Of a stretch of DNA of 64,000 bases, positions 23,067-34,699 are shown piece by piece. The position numbers were made by a program, and so were the translations under genes. The stretch is taken from assembly GCA_949825025.1 (NCBI GenBank), contig OX463787.1:1302001-1366000 (forward strand). The letters run 5' to 3'. Numbering within the stretch: position 1 is the stretch's first letter; each line of letters starts with the position of its first letter. The notes beneath the pieces were generated by a model. It was not told where the DNA came from and searched no databases. It worked only from the letters and a program-made list of their open reading frames with translations. The stretch is from Siphlonurus alternatus. Taxonomy: Eukaryota > Arthropoda > Insecta > Ephemeroptera > Siphlonuridae.

Positions 23067-23570
23067 ATAAATATAAAATGTCAATCTGAAATTTTAGTAA
23101 TAAATTTTTTTTTCCCCACTGCTTTGGCGTCTTCATTCAAAGTGCTACATTTTGTATGCTCGGAAATGGATGAATGAAAAGTTTGAATATGACAACGACT
23201 GCAAACAAACCAGCCGTAACGTTTTTACTGTCCGGAAGTGTACATAATACAAATAGTTAGATACGAGCCATGATCTTGATTCCACACTTCAGTTGAACTT
23301 GATGACGTCACACGTCCGGCTACATTCTATAGAAGAAAGTTTACACACCATATTAAATTTATATAAGCTTTAATTTCACATAATCATACTTTGCATTACA
23401 TGTGTGGCTGGTACGAATATATAACTTTTTAATGTGAAAATCATCTTTTGAATACGCCGGGTTTCAAGTGACTGCGCCTCACGATGCTCATTTGTGTCGT
23501 TAAGGTCCATCTTGTACTATTTTTTTTTTGTCATTTTGTTACATAGATCAACCAAGGTTATTTTACATAC

Positions 23571-23700
23571 CCTTACTTATTCTTAGTGAAAAAACCTTTT
23601 TTTTTTTTTTTTTACATAGGTTTGGATAGGACGGTGGGAAAACAGAAAAATCAGCTGACTTGAAGCCTCTTTACAACCCAACTCTGAGCTCCATACCTCC
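23571..23700 (-). mobile_element. Poly(A)-tailed retroelement fragment, minus strand
   Basis: A T run followed by ACATAGGTTTGGATAGGACG and AATCAGCTGACTTGAAGCC. The same sequence after a T run is found at 27148-27235. On the minus strand both end in poly(A), as SINE or LINE 3' ends do. Confidence 0.55.
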
Positions 23701-23828
23701 ATAGGTGTGAAAAAAAAAATAATTAACTACGTTTACATGACGGTGTTCAACACGGATCAGTTGTGTCGCTGTTTCAAGTGCCTAACCCAATTATGCACTT
23801 TAGAGACATGATAAAATAACAAAGTACA

Positions 23829-24133
23829 ATAGAGTATTGTCCTCATTTTTTTTATTGCAGAAATGGATAGAGGGTACAAAGTTATGCTACCCTGATTTTT
23901 TTCAGATTTTTTTAGAGCCCGGGAACTATTTTTAAAAAATTATTGAAAGTCCTTTTCGTGACGTCACGAGACGCCGCTCTTTAAGAAAAAGATAGGACTT
24001 GCCGCCGCGTGACGTCACAAAAAGGACTTTCAATATTTTTTTAAAAATAGTTCTAGGTCTCAAAAAAATCAGGGTAGCATAACTTTGCACCCTCTATCCA
24101 TTTCTGCAATAAAAAAAATTGAGGACTCCATTC
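23829..24133. mobile_element. Family C foldback MITE, complete
   Basis: AGAGTATTGTCCTCATTTTT and TTGCAGAAATGGATAGAGGG on the left are mirrored by CCCTCTATCCATTTCTGCAA and GAGGACTCCA on the right. The inner arms AATTATTGAAAGTCCTTTTC and AAAAAGGACTTTCAATA flank CGTGACGTCACGAGACG. Full arms exceed 120 bases. Confidence 0.85.
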
Positions 24134-24251
24134 TCGCCCCTGAAAATCCCTCTTCTGTTCTCTTGTTAATCATTATGTTCCGTAAGGATAACACACGGCA
24201 TGGTGATTGACAAGGCTGAAGGAGAGAAATTTTCAGAGGTGAGAATTGTAC
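24133..24251. mobile_element. Family K foldback copy next to family C
   Basis: CTCTTGTTAATCATTATGTT and CCGTAAGGATAACAC are followed by GGCATGGTGATTGACAAGG and GAAATTTTCAGAGGTGAGAA, the family K order. It begins where the family C copy ends. Confidence 0.55.
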
Positions 24252-24254
24252 CAA

Positions 24255-24790
24255 ATATGTCACACTGAAAAGTCCAAGTTTGTGAAACTTACCGAGACTC
24301 ATATCATGACATTTTTTGTATATAGTGTATCTTAATTAATATCATGTAAAAGTGTGTATTTTAATACATATATTTTACTTTAAATATACTATAATATTTT
24401 AAAATATGTTTTTTTTTCATGAGATGACGTTTTTTCATTAGTTCAATTATTTCATTCCATGTGCTTTTTCCCTCATCGGTACGTATCATACAAATCCAAT
24501 ACTTTACATTATGTAATATTTTATAATATAATGTAAAATAATATTCCGATATTTCATTTACAAATTCCAAACTTCAATGCAATAAGAGGAAATTCATTAC
24601 TTTTATTATGAAATGTCATTTGGAATGAAGTAAGAAATTCCTTAGTCACATAATGAGTGATATAATTTATAGTGTATCATATAAATGTTGCCAATAATTA
24701 GTGGAGCAATTCCATAAGAGATCATAAAGTCCACGTGGAATCGGGAGAAAGTTGTTGAACATATTTAATTACAATTAAGGAAACTATTAA
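24255..24790. other. AT-rich stretch, nothing recognised
   Basis: No exon, RNA gene or family repeat seen. The 69-codon frame on the minus strand has no domain, splice context or homologue that I can recognise. Confidence 0.4.
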
Positions 24791-24794
24791 TGTT

Positions 24795-25060
24795 GTGAGC
24801 GTGGCGCAGTGCATTGACCGGTTCACGTTAGATCACCGAAGTTAAGTAACGTCGAGCGTGGTTAGTACTTGGATGGGTGATCGTTTCAATTAAAAATTAC
24901 ATTGCTCCTTCCCTGGTGTAAATTCATTTCGCTTTCCACCCAGTGCAATGATGCACTTGTGAGTGGTTCCCCAGGCTTTGGACATCACTTTGGTCCATTG
25001 ATAAAAAGTAGAGGTGTCCGTCCTGACTGAGGTTTTTACAATCGATATGAAGCATTATTG
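24795..25060 (+). mobile_element. 5S-rRNA-derived SINE
   Basis: Bases 24818-24886 read like the internal part of 5S rRNA: GATCACCGAAGTTAAGTAAC, GTCGAGCGTGGTTAGTACTT and GGATGGGTGATCG correspond to the RNA polymerase III control region (A box, intermediate element, C box). An unrelated body follows, with TTTCCACCCAGTGCAATGAT, GCACTTGTGAGTGGTTCCCC, AGTAGAGGTGTCCGTCCTGA and CTGAGG. The same body appears inverted and without the 5S part at 37262-37490, 6240-6470 and 1805-1912. This is the structure of SINE3-class elements. A poly(A) tail is not evident here. Confidence 0.75.
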
Positions 25061-25099
25061 CTAGATACCTTCTAGAACGCAAGTGTAGGCCATAAATCA

Positions 25100-26050
25100 A
25101 TGATTACATGAATTTATATTATCTGACTTCTTAATTTGCCATGATGCGAAAATATTGAAATTAGTCATTGAATTCACGATACTAATTATTAAAGTTATTC
25201 AAGTTAAAAAAAGTTATTCCAAAATAAGCAAAACTCCTCTACCATTGTATATATTTAAGATAATTGTTTTAAGTGTAAGTTATTCTTTATTGCAGTAATG
25301 TTGTTTTAATTAATTATTCTAAATATAGTTTTGCATGAAACAATTTTATTAAATTTATTTTAATTAATATTATCCTACCAAAAAATTTAAATTCGTATTG
25401 ACAGAAATGAACTCATTTCTTGTGGAAAATTCATGGAATAAATGGGAAAAAATGTTTCTTGGGTAATTATCTTGTTGGTATAACCATCATCGAATTTCAG
25501 TTCAATATTAAAAATATTATTAATTGCATGAACAAGCGAGTTCTAAATGGAATGTCATTTGCATTTTTAATGTTTTACCGTTTCATGATAAAGATTTCAT
25601 TTATTTAACATTTTTGTACATAACATGAACAAAAAATTAAATGTTAATTTATTCATTACGTTATTTATAAAAAAAAAATGCATTTCTTTTTAATCACAAA
25701 AATTAAAATTATTATTTAAAAAAATTAATTTAAATTAAATAATATGAACTGCAAAAAATATTAAAAGAAATAAATTATACTACAAACTGGCAATTTTCCA
25801 ATAAAAAAAAAAACGAACAAACAAACACCACTCAAGTTATGACAATAATTTTATTTCCATTAGATTGTCATATATGTACCTCGCCAGACACGATACGTAC
25901 CGCCAAGAAAGTTATATTTACACCAAAAGCTCGCAGGCACTATAAAAATTTACGTGATGCATTTACTCGGTTCACGCGATCTTCACTTTCTCCGTCCTAA
26001 AGGTTACTTCAGCTTTCTGTCTCTTTTGTAACCTGCACTTTACTGAAACG
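25100..26050. other. AT-rich stretch, nothing recognised
   Basis: No coding or RNA feature seen; the 62-codon frame at 25420-25608 is composed of AT-rich codons and lacks any support. Confidence 0.4.
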
Positions 26051-26057
26051 CCTTTCC

Positions 26058-26200
26058 GAGTTGAAATAAATGTCATATTTTCGTTACTGTTAACGTCTAT
26101 TCTCGTCTAATTTCCTATCAATTTGCACCATTGGAAAAAGAGAGAAAAAAAGATAAGGTTACGCAACCTCTGTCCTCTTATTGAGCATAAAATGTTGGAA
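26058..26200 (-). mobile_element. Family G element, inverted
   Basis: GAGTTGAAATAAATGTCATA, TCTCGTCTAATTTCCT, TTTGCACCATT and GAGCATAAAATGTTGGAAAT follow the reverse order of the copy at 43249-43495. Confidence 0.6.
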
Positions 26201-26572
26201 ATTGAAATTTTTGTTATTTTTTTTTATTTTAATTTAACTGTTTTAATAAAATTGCTATTACATATTACTGACAAAAATGTTAACAATTCTGATAAAAATG
26301 TTGCTCCTGATAAAAATGTTGCTCTTGGTCAACAACAAAGCCTCGTTCACATTTGACTGACAGCTGTCAATCACCGAAGTGTCAATTCTGACCACGTAAG
26401 TGACTGTCAGATTTGAATGACACGACTTATCTTTTTAATTAATCAATTAGAGTGAATGTTACGTAACTATTAAATTAACATGTTTAAATTATTACAACTG
26501 TCAGTCATTATGAAGCATTAACGGTTACTCAAAATATTATTTAAGTTCCTACTTACATGAAGTATACAAATT

Positions 26573-26928
26573 CAGTACGTTTACAACATCATGTTCATAG
26601 TCCGTATTCAATGGATGTGTTTTCAACAAAACCGTTTTCATAAACTGTTTTTACATGATAATTTTCGATCCATACGTTGGATACGCATTGAAATAAGCGT
26701 CGTGAATAATTAAAGAGCATTGGATGAATGTGGATCAAATACCTACGTTTACATGATGGTGTTTAATACGTATCCGTTGACGACGCCTCATAAGAATAAC
26801 ATTATCCGTCGTCAAAGAATATGCATTAAACACCGTCATGTAAACGTAGTGACATGAGTTTTTAATACGGATCCGTAAAATACGTGTTTGTCTAATACGG
26901 ATCAGACAACTCTTGTAAACGTACTGAA
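26573..26928. mobile_element. Family I foldback with a nested inner foldback
   Basis: The outer ends CAGTACGTTTACAACA and TTGTAAACGTACTG pair. An inner, tighter palindrome at about 26745-26850 runs CTACGTTTACATGATGGTGT to ACACCGTCATGTAAACGTAG. A partial copy of the inner one lies at 23737-23800 (CTACGTTTACATGACGGTGT). Confidence 0.75.
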
Positions 26929-27147
26929 ATGTATATTTTAAAGAAAATAGAGGCTTCAGGTGTTCCCTGGCAGGAAAATTTTTCTCCATAAGCCACCATG
27001 TTAGAAGATTTGAATTTTTTCTCATTAAAGCTACAGTATTAATTTGAAAACATCTCCTACCCCCCCCATTTAGGGGTCTTATGATAAAGAATCAAGTGCT
27101 TATTTTCCTCTGGAAAATTTTTTAATGCTGAAAGAGCAATTTCGATT

Positions 27148-27235
27148 TTTTTTTTTTTTTTTTTTTTTTACATAGGTTTGAATAGGACAGTTGGAACACC
27201 GCAAAATCAGCTGACTTGAAGCTTCCATCCTAATT
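27148..27235 (-). mobile_element. Poly(A)-tailed retroelement fragment, minus strand
   Basis: A T run, then ACATAGGTTTGAATAGGACA and AATCAGCTGACTTGAAGCTT. It parallels 23571-23700. Confidence 0.55.
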
Positions 27236-27239
27236 ATTT

Positions 27240-27917
27240 CCATCGGCATTTTCAAAAACATTCATGTGTTATTATACCTATGTGATTGGTATATTAAAAT
27301 TGGTCCTACCTATTTAAGAATTTTTAAATTAATTCATATATTTTCAAAACTGGGCACATAATGCGATTTTTATGAGTTCAATTCCATTCATCCTTGATTT
27401 TATTGAATATTATTATAATTAGTATCATGAAAACTAATGTTGCAAAATTAATATCTAAATTCAAAATTCAAATTCAATAGTTTTTATTTCCATAATCTCC
27501 TACAGTCAAAAGTATACAATATCTTGAGGTTCCAGAAACGTCAAATATGATACACAACACAATACATATAACATTAAAAATAAAAACACTAAAAATTGTA
27601 AATAATTTGATTTATTTTTAACCATTGTTTATAATTATTTTCCTAATACATAAGCACATATAATTTATTTACCGTAATTATAAAAAAATAAAACTCCCGA
27701 TATATCATAATTTTCATAATTTGCTAACAGGGCATAGATTGCATCATAGTAATTTCAATAAGCGAATGTTCCGTAAGATTTAATCGATAGACACGACTGA
27801 CTTTAATAAGCACATAAAATCGTTTTCTAATCACGATCATCTTCCTTGATGACGTCATCAGTGTGGGAGGAAATATTACTGTAACATCTTCAGTCAGGTG
27901 AAACGTTACACTTAGCT
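27240..27917. other. AT-rich stretch, nothing recognised
   Basis: No feature beyond a TGACGTCATCA at about 27849. Confidence 0.4.
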
Positions 27918-28250
27918 TTAACGATTAATCTACATAGTTACTGCTGGAGTCAAAGAATAGTTCCCTGCAAACGAATCGAATGAAATAAATTTTAGAAAAT
28001 CGAGTATGTTCTAAAACTTTATCACTTATGGTTTCAGCAAATTCAGTCTTGCAGTTTTCTTACAACAGCTCCATTTCCGGTTTTCGTCCATAAGGCCAAT
28101 GTTAAACTTCTACCTCAGTTTCCACAAAACTGATAACACAGATTCGCTTCAAAATTTGTTGATGGTGAGTTCTAAGTCCCCTGCAAGTCTTGTTGCATTC
28201 AAGCGGATGAATTACGAGATATCAATTAACTGACAATAAGATTCATCCGA
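27918..28250 (+). mobile_element. Family F element, copy 2, diverged ends
   Basis: The interior GCTCCATTTCCGGTTTTCGT and CCATAAGGCCAATGTTAAAC is nearly identical to the copies at 11186 and 30948. The terminal repeats are damaged (TTAACGATTAATCTACATAG and GATTCATCCGAAA), and about 12 bases (TATACCACCTAT) near the right end are missing. Confidence 0.75.
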
Positions 28251-28457
28251 AACAAAGAGGTTTAGTTTTATTTTTTATATAATAAAAAAAGACGCCTTTG
28301 CTAAGGTACTGTGGAGTAACTTTCCGGCTCTTCGTGAACGCGACCTGACATAGCTTATGTCCATTTGACTATTGTCTAGCATACCATTTGCCTAGATATA
28401 ACTGAAGAAACCGTGGAAACCTAAGTCAAGGTTGCCGATATTGACAGCAATGTTACC

Positions 28458-28700
28458 TATAGTTGAAAAATTACATCCTCAACTCATCCTTTACACATCT
28501 TTTTACCTCTAAAACACATCTTATTTCCTCTTCGCTCAAAGTGAGGATGAAAAGAAGACAATATTTCTAACATTTTATGCTCATGAAGAGGAAAAAATAC
28601 GTAATCTCGTCTTTTTTCCTCTAAAATGGTGCGAAATAAGAGGGTGAAAGTCGAGAGGAGAGCTTAATAGCGAAGAAAAGATGAAATTTATTTCAACTCG
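28458..28700 (+). mobile_element. Family G element
   Basis: AGTTGAAAAATTACATCCTC to GAGAGCTTAATAGCGAAGAA, followed by AAAGATGAAATTTATTTCAA. The left GTTGAAA and right TTTCAAC ends are short inverted repeats. Confidence 0.7.
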
Positions 28701-29268
28701 GTATCCACTATCAAATGCACTATATGTGGGTTAATGCATTTTAAGACAAGGTCACTGGAATTCGAAGTATTCGAACCCACGATCATGCAAATGATTGAAA
28801 ATAAGGCTACAACAAATGAAAGACTATCATCTTGCTATCTGTACTTTTAGTTTCGAACTCTGTATATAGGTATATAATATAGATAGAATAATGGATTGTA
28901 ACTGCAGAGTTTTAGATTTTCTACAAGTTCATCGAAAATCTTCCAGTTGTAATTTCTCATAACTTATTGTTGTTTTTTTAACACGCTATTGTATAAGTTA
29001 AAATTGTTGTGTATTATTTTAACTTCGCGACTGTTTTATAGTTACAAGCTCGAACAGATGTAAACAGTTCAATGAAGATTTCTTATTTAACAAAAGTAAA
29101 TAGAACACGATTGTAATCTTGATGGAAACTAAACACGATTTAAAGCATCGTGACCTGACGAAACCTTCATTCAACATTTGTTATGATGCAAACGTTACAG
29201 GGCATTGACCCTGCCTTACGTTGAAATATTAGTGTTTGTATTTTATGTTAGGATTTTTATTTGTTTTT

Positions 29269-29503
29269 AAATTAAATTAAGATTTTTAGAGCTTTTTCGC
29301 CATCCGATTATTACATTACTATGAATACAAGTATCAACATTTAAAAGTCAGTTAGAGCTCCCAAGACGCGAGCTCATGGGAAGATCCGGGGTTCGAAGCC
29401 CCGTTGAGACATCTCTTTTCTTTTAAATGTTGAAACTTATATTCATAGTAATGTAATATAATCGGATGGCGAAAAAGCACTGAAAATCTTAATTTAATTT
29501 AAT
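29269..29503. repeat. Foldback with a tRNA-like core
   Basis: AAATTAAATTAAGATTTT, TTCGCCATCCGATTATTAC and CATTACTATGAATA on the left are complementary to TATTCATAGTAATGTAAT, ATCGGATGGCGAAAAAG and CTTAATTTAATTT on the right. Between the arms, 29352-29412 looks like most of a tRNA gene: GTTAGAGCTCCCAAG (A-box region) and CCGGGGTTCGAAGCCCCG, a perfect T-arm stem and loop with the B-box. No full cloverleaf can be drawn by eye, so I do not call a working tRNA. Confidence 0.75.
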
Positions 29504-29794
29504 TCGCGCCATCGCGTAATTGTCAGAAGTAAGAAATACAACAGAATCTCGATTTGAATATTTTTATATTTCCCTCAATGTTGTATTAGAAAATTTCTAA
29601 TTCACAGACTTGTTAATCATCATTCTCTATGTTATTCTTACGGAGCATGGTGAAGGTCTCAAAGGGAAATTTTTCAAGGTGTCGACTGTACACCTTTAAT
29701 TCTGCTTTCTTTGTAGGCGTTACCACGCAGTCTATGGAGGCGTGGGAAACCAAAACTATTTTGTACTGCGTGCTCTTCATTTAAAATTGTCATA

Positions 29795-30112
29795 ATGGAG
29801 TATTGTCCTCAATTTTTTTTATTGCTGAAATGGATAGAGCGTGCAAAGTTATGCTACCCTGATTTTTTTCAGATTTTTTAAAGCCTGGAAAGTATTTTTA
29901 AAAAATTATTGAAAGTCCTTTTTGTGACATCACGCGGCGGCAAGTCCTATCTTTTTCTTAAGGAGCGGCGTCTCGTGACGTCACAAAAATAACTTTCAAT
30001 AATTTTTTAAAAATAGTTCCCGGACTGTAAAAAATCTGAAAAAAATCAGGGTAGCATAATTTTGCACCCTCTATCCATTTCTGCAATAAAAAAATGAGGT
30101 CGATACTCCATT
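29795..30112. mobile_element. Family C foldback MITE, complete
   Basis: ATGGAGTATTGTCCTCAATT and GTGCAAAGTTATGCTACCCT are mirrored by AGGGTAGCATAATTTTGCAC and GAGGTCGATACTCCAT. The centre has GTGACATCACGCGGCGGCAA against GGAGCGGCGTCTCGTGACGT. Confidence 0.88.
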
Positions 30113-30114
30113 TG

Positions 30115-30945
30115 ACACATGGGAGTCAACAGATAAGTTCATTCTTCTCTTCATCACATCAGTGAGGTTACACAATTTATCTCGGAGCAAAATATCTCAA
30201 AGTGTTCACTTCTTTCTGACACAGACTGTACATAGAATGACAGGCACATTTTTACCCCAGTTACAGTAATTCAAATGTAATAAGTAATGCTATAATTGTA
30301 CATTTCATTGTACTGGGAACAATGTATTTTGGTGATTTGCTTGAATTTGATTTGCCTTTTAATAAAATAGCAGACATGTTGAAATATACGAAGGTTTGTA
30401 TTTTTCTTACATTGTTTTAGAAATTTATAATAAATCAATGCAAATAAATATTTTTCAAGAATCGATTTTTGAAAAAAAAAAAAAAAAAAAAAGTGAGTAT
30501 AAATCGAAAAATAATTCACATACAACATTTTGGTATGTATATTTAAATTTTATATCTCGTTTTTATTAATAAAATACTTGGTAACAAAATTCATTATAAA
30601 AAGTCGTAAAAATTTAAAATTTACATTTTTTATTATATATTGTAATTCATTTTTAAAAATTCAATTAAATTCTTGTTTATTTTTTTAACAATTTTTTCTG
30701 CTTTTGAATAATCGTTTTGTAATAGAACATTTACTTCTATAAATGTTCTGTATATAAATGTTCTATTATAGAACATTTATACTTGCTAAATGAAATTTGT
30801 TTAAATTTGTTATATGTAAATTTTGATATAACAAGTCAATCTATGGTGTGTATTTTTTCCATGGGAGTTTGATAATATTTATAATATCTGAATAAAAAAT
30901 AATTATTATTTTGCAGGTATTATGTACCGTAGTATAAAATTATAT
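30115..30945. other. AT-rich stretch with an A run and short hairpins
   Basis: An A run lies at about 30472-30492, and a cluster of AAATGTTCT / AGAACATTT inverted repeats at 30722-30780. No gene recognised. Confidence 0.45.
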
Positions 30946-30947
30946 TC

Positions 30948-31284
30948 TTAACGATGAATCTCAGTCACTGCTGGAGTCAAAGAATATTTCTCTGCAAACG
31001 AATCGAATGAAATAAATTTTAAAAAATCGATAATGTTCTAAAAATTAATTGCTTATGGTTTTAGCAAATTCAGTCTTGCAGTTTTCTTACAACAGCTCCA
31101 TTTCCGGTTTCCGTCCATAAGGCCAATGTTAAACTTCTACCTCAGTTTTCACAAAACTGATAAGACAGATTCGCTTCAAAATTTGTATACCACCTATTGA
31201 TGGTGAGTTTTAAGTCTCCTGCAAGTTTTGTTGCATTCAGGCGGTACGATTGCGAGATATCAACCTACTGAGATTCATCCTTAA
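30948..31284 (+). mobile_element. Family F element, copy 3
   Basis: TTAACGATGAATCTCAGT to CTGAGATTCATCCTTAA, 337 bases, the same length as copy 1. The interior differs from copy 1 at only scattered positions. Confidence 0.8.
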
Positions 31285-31289
31285 ATATT

Positions 31290-32730
31290 ATCTCATGCAG
31301 ATATAACGATACTTGTAAATTCAACTTGCTATACAAAATGATTTCCTTAATAAAGACATTGCACTGTCATCAAATTAAAATTATTATCATAGGCAATAAT
31401 TGTTGAAAAATTTAACCAACACATTGTCAAATTAAATATACAATAATTTATAAATTGCCTTGTTATAATTTAACATGCTTACATTTTAACTCAGTACCCT
31501 CCAAAAATTTTTCACCACATTGCATTAAATAGATGCGGTCTAACTTTAAACCAGGCTTATGCTTAAGTTTATTGATTTCAATTATTACAACAATAATAAC
31601 CACGCATATAAAATTAATTTTAACACTGACATTAATGTTAATGTTCATATTAATTATAATAATAATAATAATTGTTTATTGGGTTAAAAATACATAATTT
31701 GGAGGGAAAAATAATAATAAATAAATACCCATAACCCAATTGGTGAATGTAAAAGACGAAAGTCCATACACAAAATGCGTACATTCACCCACTGAAAATA
31801 TATAAATCAGACAATAATATTGAACTACTTCGTCAATATTATGTAATAATATTATTTTATTATTACTTAAAATAATAATTAATTAATATAAATTAATATT
31901 AATCAGATGAACCCTATATTCCCTGACCATAAGGGTCATTTGATCATTGATTAACTTTTCTGTGTATTTACGAACAGACTTATAAAAGTTGAATTAATCA
32001 CCGTAGTTATTATTATATAAGAAGCAATTACCTTCACAACTTACAATTTCAATCAAGAAATAACTTTATAATAATATTTTCTATCAATTAACATAATAAA
32101 ATTACTATTAACACACACGTTGAGACAAGGCCAAGGTATTGGAACCTTGTCAATCATAGACTGATGGGTTATAATCGATATGCAAATTTTAAGCCTAAGG
32201 GATTAACTTAGGAAAGTATTGCATTAGTCATTGAGGAAGTTTTCTCTCGTGAATTGCTAGTAGGGAATTTATGGGCCGAAATTTATTTAACTTGTATTTG
32301 TTGTAAATGTACCGATAGAAAATTAAAAAGAAGAAATTCAAAAGAGAAAAGGCAGTGTATCACATAAAAAATCGAAATGTTTTTTCTCGAAATTATTTAT
32401 AGAAATCAGATTTTTTTAACATTCAATAAAAGAACAATTGTTTTTTAAAAAAATATACAGTACTTACAATTTCATTTATTTATATTTTATTTAATGATTT
32501 GAATATAAATTAAAAATAAAATTAAACAATTACATTTATAAAAAGTAAATTAAAGATCTTAAGTTCCAGCACTCCAATGATGTTAAACACTTAATTGTAA
32601 CTAGATTTTCGGTTCTTTGTCATTCCGTAGTAAAAATCATAAATCAAATGTAAATTATAAACTGTGGAAGGTTCTCCTGCACTTTAAAAAATATTATTTT
32701 AAGCTTATGAATTAATTTAACAAAAAAATC
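31290..32730. other. AT-rich stretch, nothing recognised
   Basis: No supported gene, RNA or family repeat. The short frame at 31463-31648 on the minus strand is without support. Confidence 0.4.
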
Positions 32731-32734
32731 TAAC

Positions 32735-32960
32735 TCGTCTTAAACTCATCCTTTGCACGTCTAAACCTAATCTTTTTACCTCTAAAACACATCTTATTTC
32801 CTCTTCGCTCAAAGTGAGGATGAAATAAAGACAAAATACTTTCAACATTTTATGCTCAAGAAGAGGAAAAAATACGTAATCTCGTCTCTTTCCCTCTAAA
32901 ACGGAAATTAGACGAGAGGAGAGCTTAATAGTGAATAAAACATGAAATTTATTTCAATTC
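32735..32960 (+). mobile_element. Family G element, 5' end missing
   Basis: TTAAACTCATCCTTTGCACG, CTCAAAGTGAGGATGAAATA, ATGCTCAAGAAGAGGAAAAA and GAGAGCTTAATAGTGAATAA, with the closing ATGAAATTTATTTCAAT. Confidence 0.65.
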
Positions 32961-33419
32961 TGGAGAACTGAGGAAAACATGACAATTAGTTATGAACTGA
33001 ATGTTAAATAATCGACATACGTTTGACCTTGCACCATTGTCATCCCCAGACTATTATCCGTTATGTTCGACATTGCCTGCAGGTTTGCAAGGTAGGAGTT
33101 TATGGAGCAAGGACGGAGGGGCCTCCTTGCATATAATTAGACATAAGAGACCGGTCTGTGTACCCTGGGAGACACAATAATCGAGACTGATGTAATTCGA
33201 GTGGTGAACGAGTTAAATCATGTTTTTTTACATGTAATTTCTTGTGTAAAAAAATTACAATCAAATAACTCCGGAAATCATAAATAAGAGTAGCATTCTT
33301 CTTATATTTTTAAAGTTCAAGCTGATTTTTTGTTCTTTTTTTCATTTTACAATAGTTCATGAGATTTTGTTATTTGAAAAAAGGAATTCAAGTTTTCTAA
33401 AATTTGGGGGGGGGGATAT

Positions 33420-33570
33420 TTCAAACCCTCTAAATCCCTATAAAACACAATTTTGAAAACACTGTAACGTCATAAGCATGCAAATATTTAATACTTTTTA
33501 AAGAATAATATTTCATGACTGACGTCACAGTGTTTTGAAGCATAAGAAGAGCAATAGTTTAAAAACCTCT
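33420..33570. mobile_element. Family H MITE
   Basis: CACTGTAACGTCATAAGCAT and CATGACTGACGTCACAGTGT are inverse halves, with GCAAATATTTAATAC after the first. Confidence 0.6.
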
Positions 33571-34166
33571 AAAATATTAAAATGCCTATCGCGAGATCCT
33601 TTAACCAAATATCAAAATTTAATGCAGTTTTTTTATTATAAAAGATATGGAATGCAGTGAAATGTTTTATTTTTTATTTTATTATATTTCCCTCATGAGT
33701 ACATAAATAACAAGTCAGAGGCAGGAAATTCACAAACAGTCCAATAAGAACAATTCACTTCCCGAAGGTTATGCAGTGAATCCCTGTTGTACTCATATAA
33801 GTATATTATGATTATGTGTATTATTATGATTATACTTTTATCATTTAATTCCAATGTTATATAATTTTCATGGACAACAAGTTCTCACTTGTCTTAAAAT
33901 ACAAGTTTAATGAAAGTTTACAGAAGTCATAAAATTTTGTATATTTTTTTTCAATCAAAACTATTAAATTTAATTGGTGTTTCCAGAGCAAATTTAACAT
34001 TAGTATGTAAATAGATCAAGTCCAAATCATCAATTTTATTTATTATGTTTTAATTTATAAACATTGCAAAATAAAATAGTATTAAATTATAATAAAATAA
34101 ATTCATTTTCAGATAGTGGGGTTATTCTTGAATATTCATTCACCCTTATAATACTCCACATAAGAC

Positions 34167-34372
34167 GTTCAGTAGCCAGTTCAATGGACTCCTGACGACG
34201 AGCTGGTTCCATTGGACTGGCTACTGAACCTTCTATGACAATTCTTTCCATGGATAACAAAGAAAGATTCATCATAGAAGGTTCAGTAGCCAGTTCAATG
34301 GACTCCTGACGACGAGATGGTTCCATTGGACTGGCTACTGAACCTTCTATGACAATTCTTTCCATGATTATG
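34167..34372. repeat. Two tandem 114-base units, each a palindrome
   Basis: GTTCAGTAGCCAGTTCAATG begins at 34167 and again at 34281. Within each unit the right part CATTGGACTGGCTACTGAAC is the complement of the left, around CTCCTGACGACGAG. Because 114 is divisible by three, the minus strand keeps an open frame through both units (34087-34365, repeated motif MERIVIEGSVASPMEP). The frame has no acceptor or other gene context, so I treat it as a by-product of the repeat. Confidence 0.8.
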
Positions 34373-34543
34373 AAAAAATTAGTAGAATTTTATAAAATTA
34401 AATCTTTAAACAATCTGTATCAATTGAACAAAATCGATGAAAGATAATAAAATAATAAATAACGGACATTTATTAGTGTTATATTACATAATTATGACTT
34501 ATGACCTATTTTATTCTCCTTAATATTTTCAGATTTTATAGTA

Positions 34544-34690
34544 TAACCTCTAACACCCTTAATTGAATCATTCAACAAAATGCTGTTATGTAATAGTCAT
34601 TCAGATAATGTGAAAGATTCAAAGCATTGAATGAATGTGACGTCACAGCATTTACAGCACGGTTTTTTTAAGGAAGTTGGAGGGTTTAAA
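34544..34690. mobile_element. Family H MITE
   Basis: AACCTCTAACACCCTTAATT and AATGCTGTTATGTAATAGTC on the left; GAATGTGACGTCACAGCATT and AGGAAGTTGGAGGGTTTAAA on the right. A TGACGTCA lies at about 34638. Confidence 0.65.
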
Positions 34691-34699
34691 AAACTTAAA

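Noticed and set aside
24818..24886. Possible functional 5S rRNA gene
   Set aside because: Only the middle of 5S is present and it is fused to a repeat body; no 5' or 3' ends of the gene.
29352..29412. Possible functional tRNA gene
   Set aside because: The T-arm is perfect, but I could not pair an acceptor stem or a regular anticodon arm.
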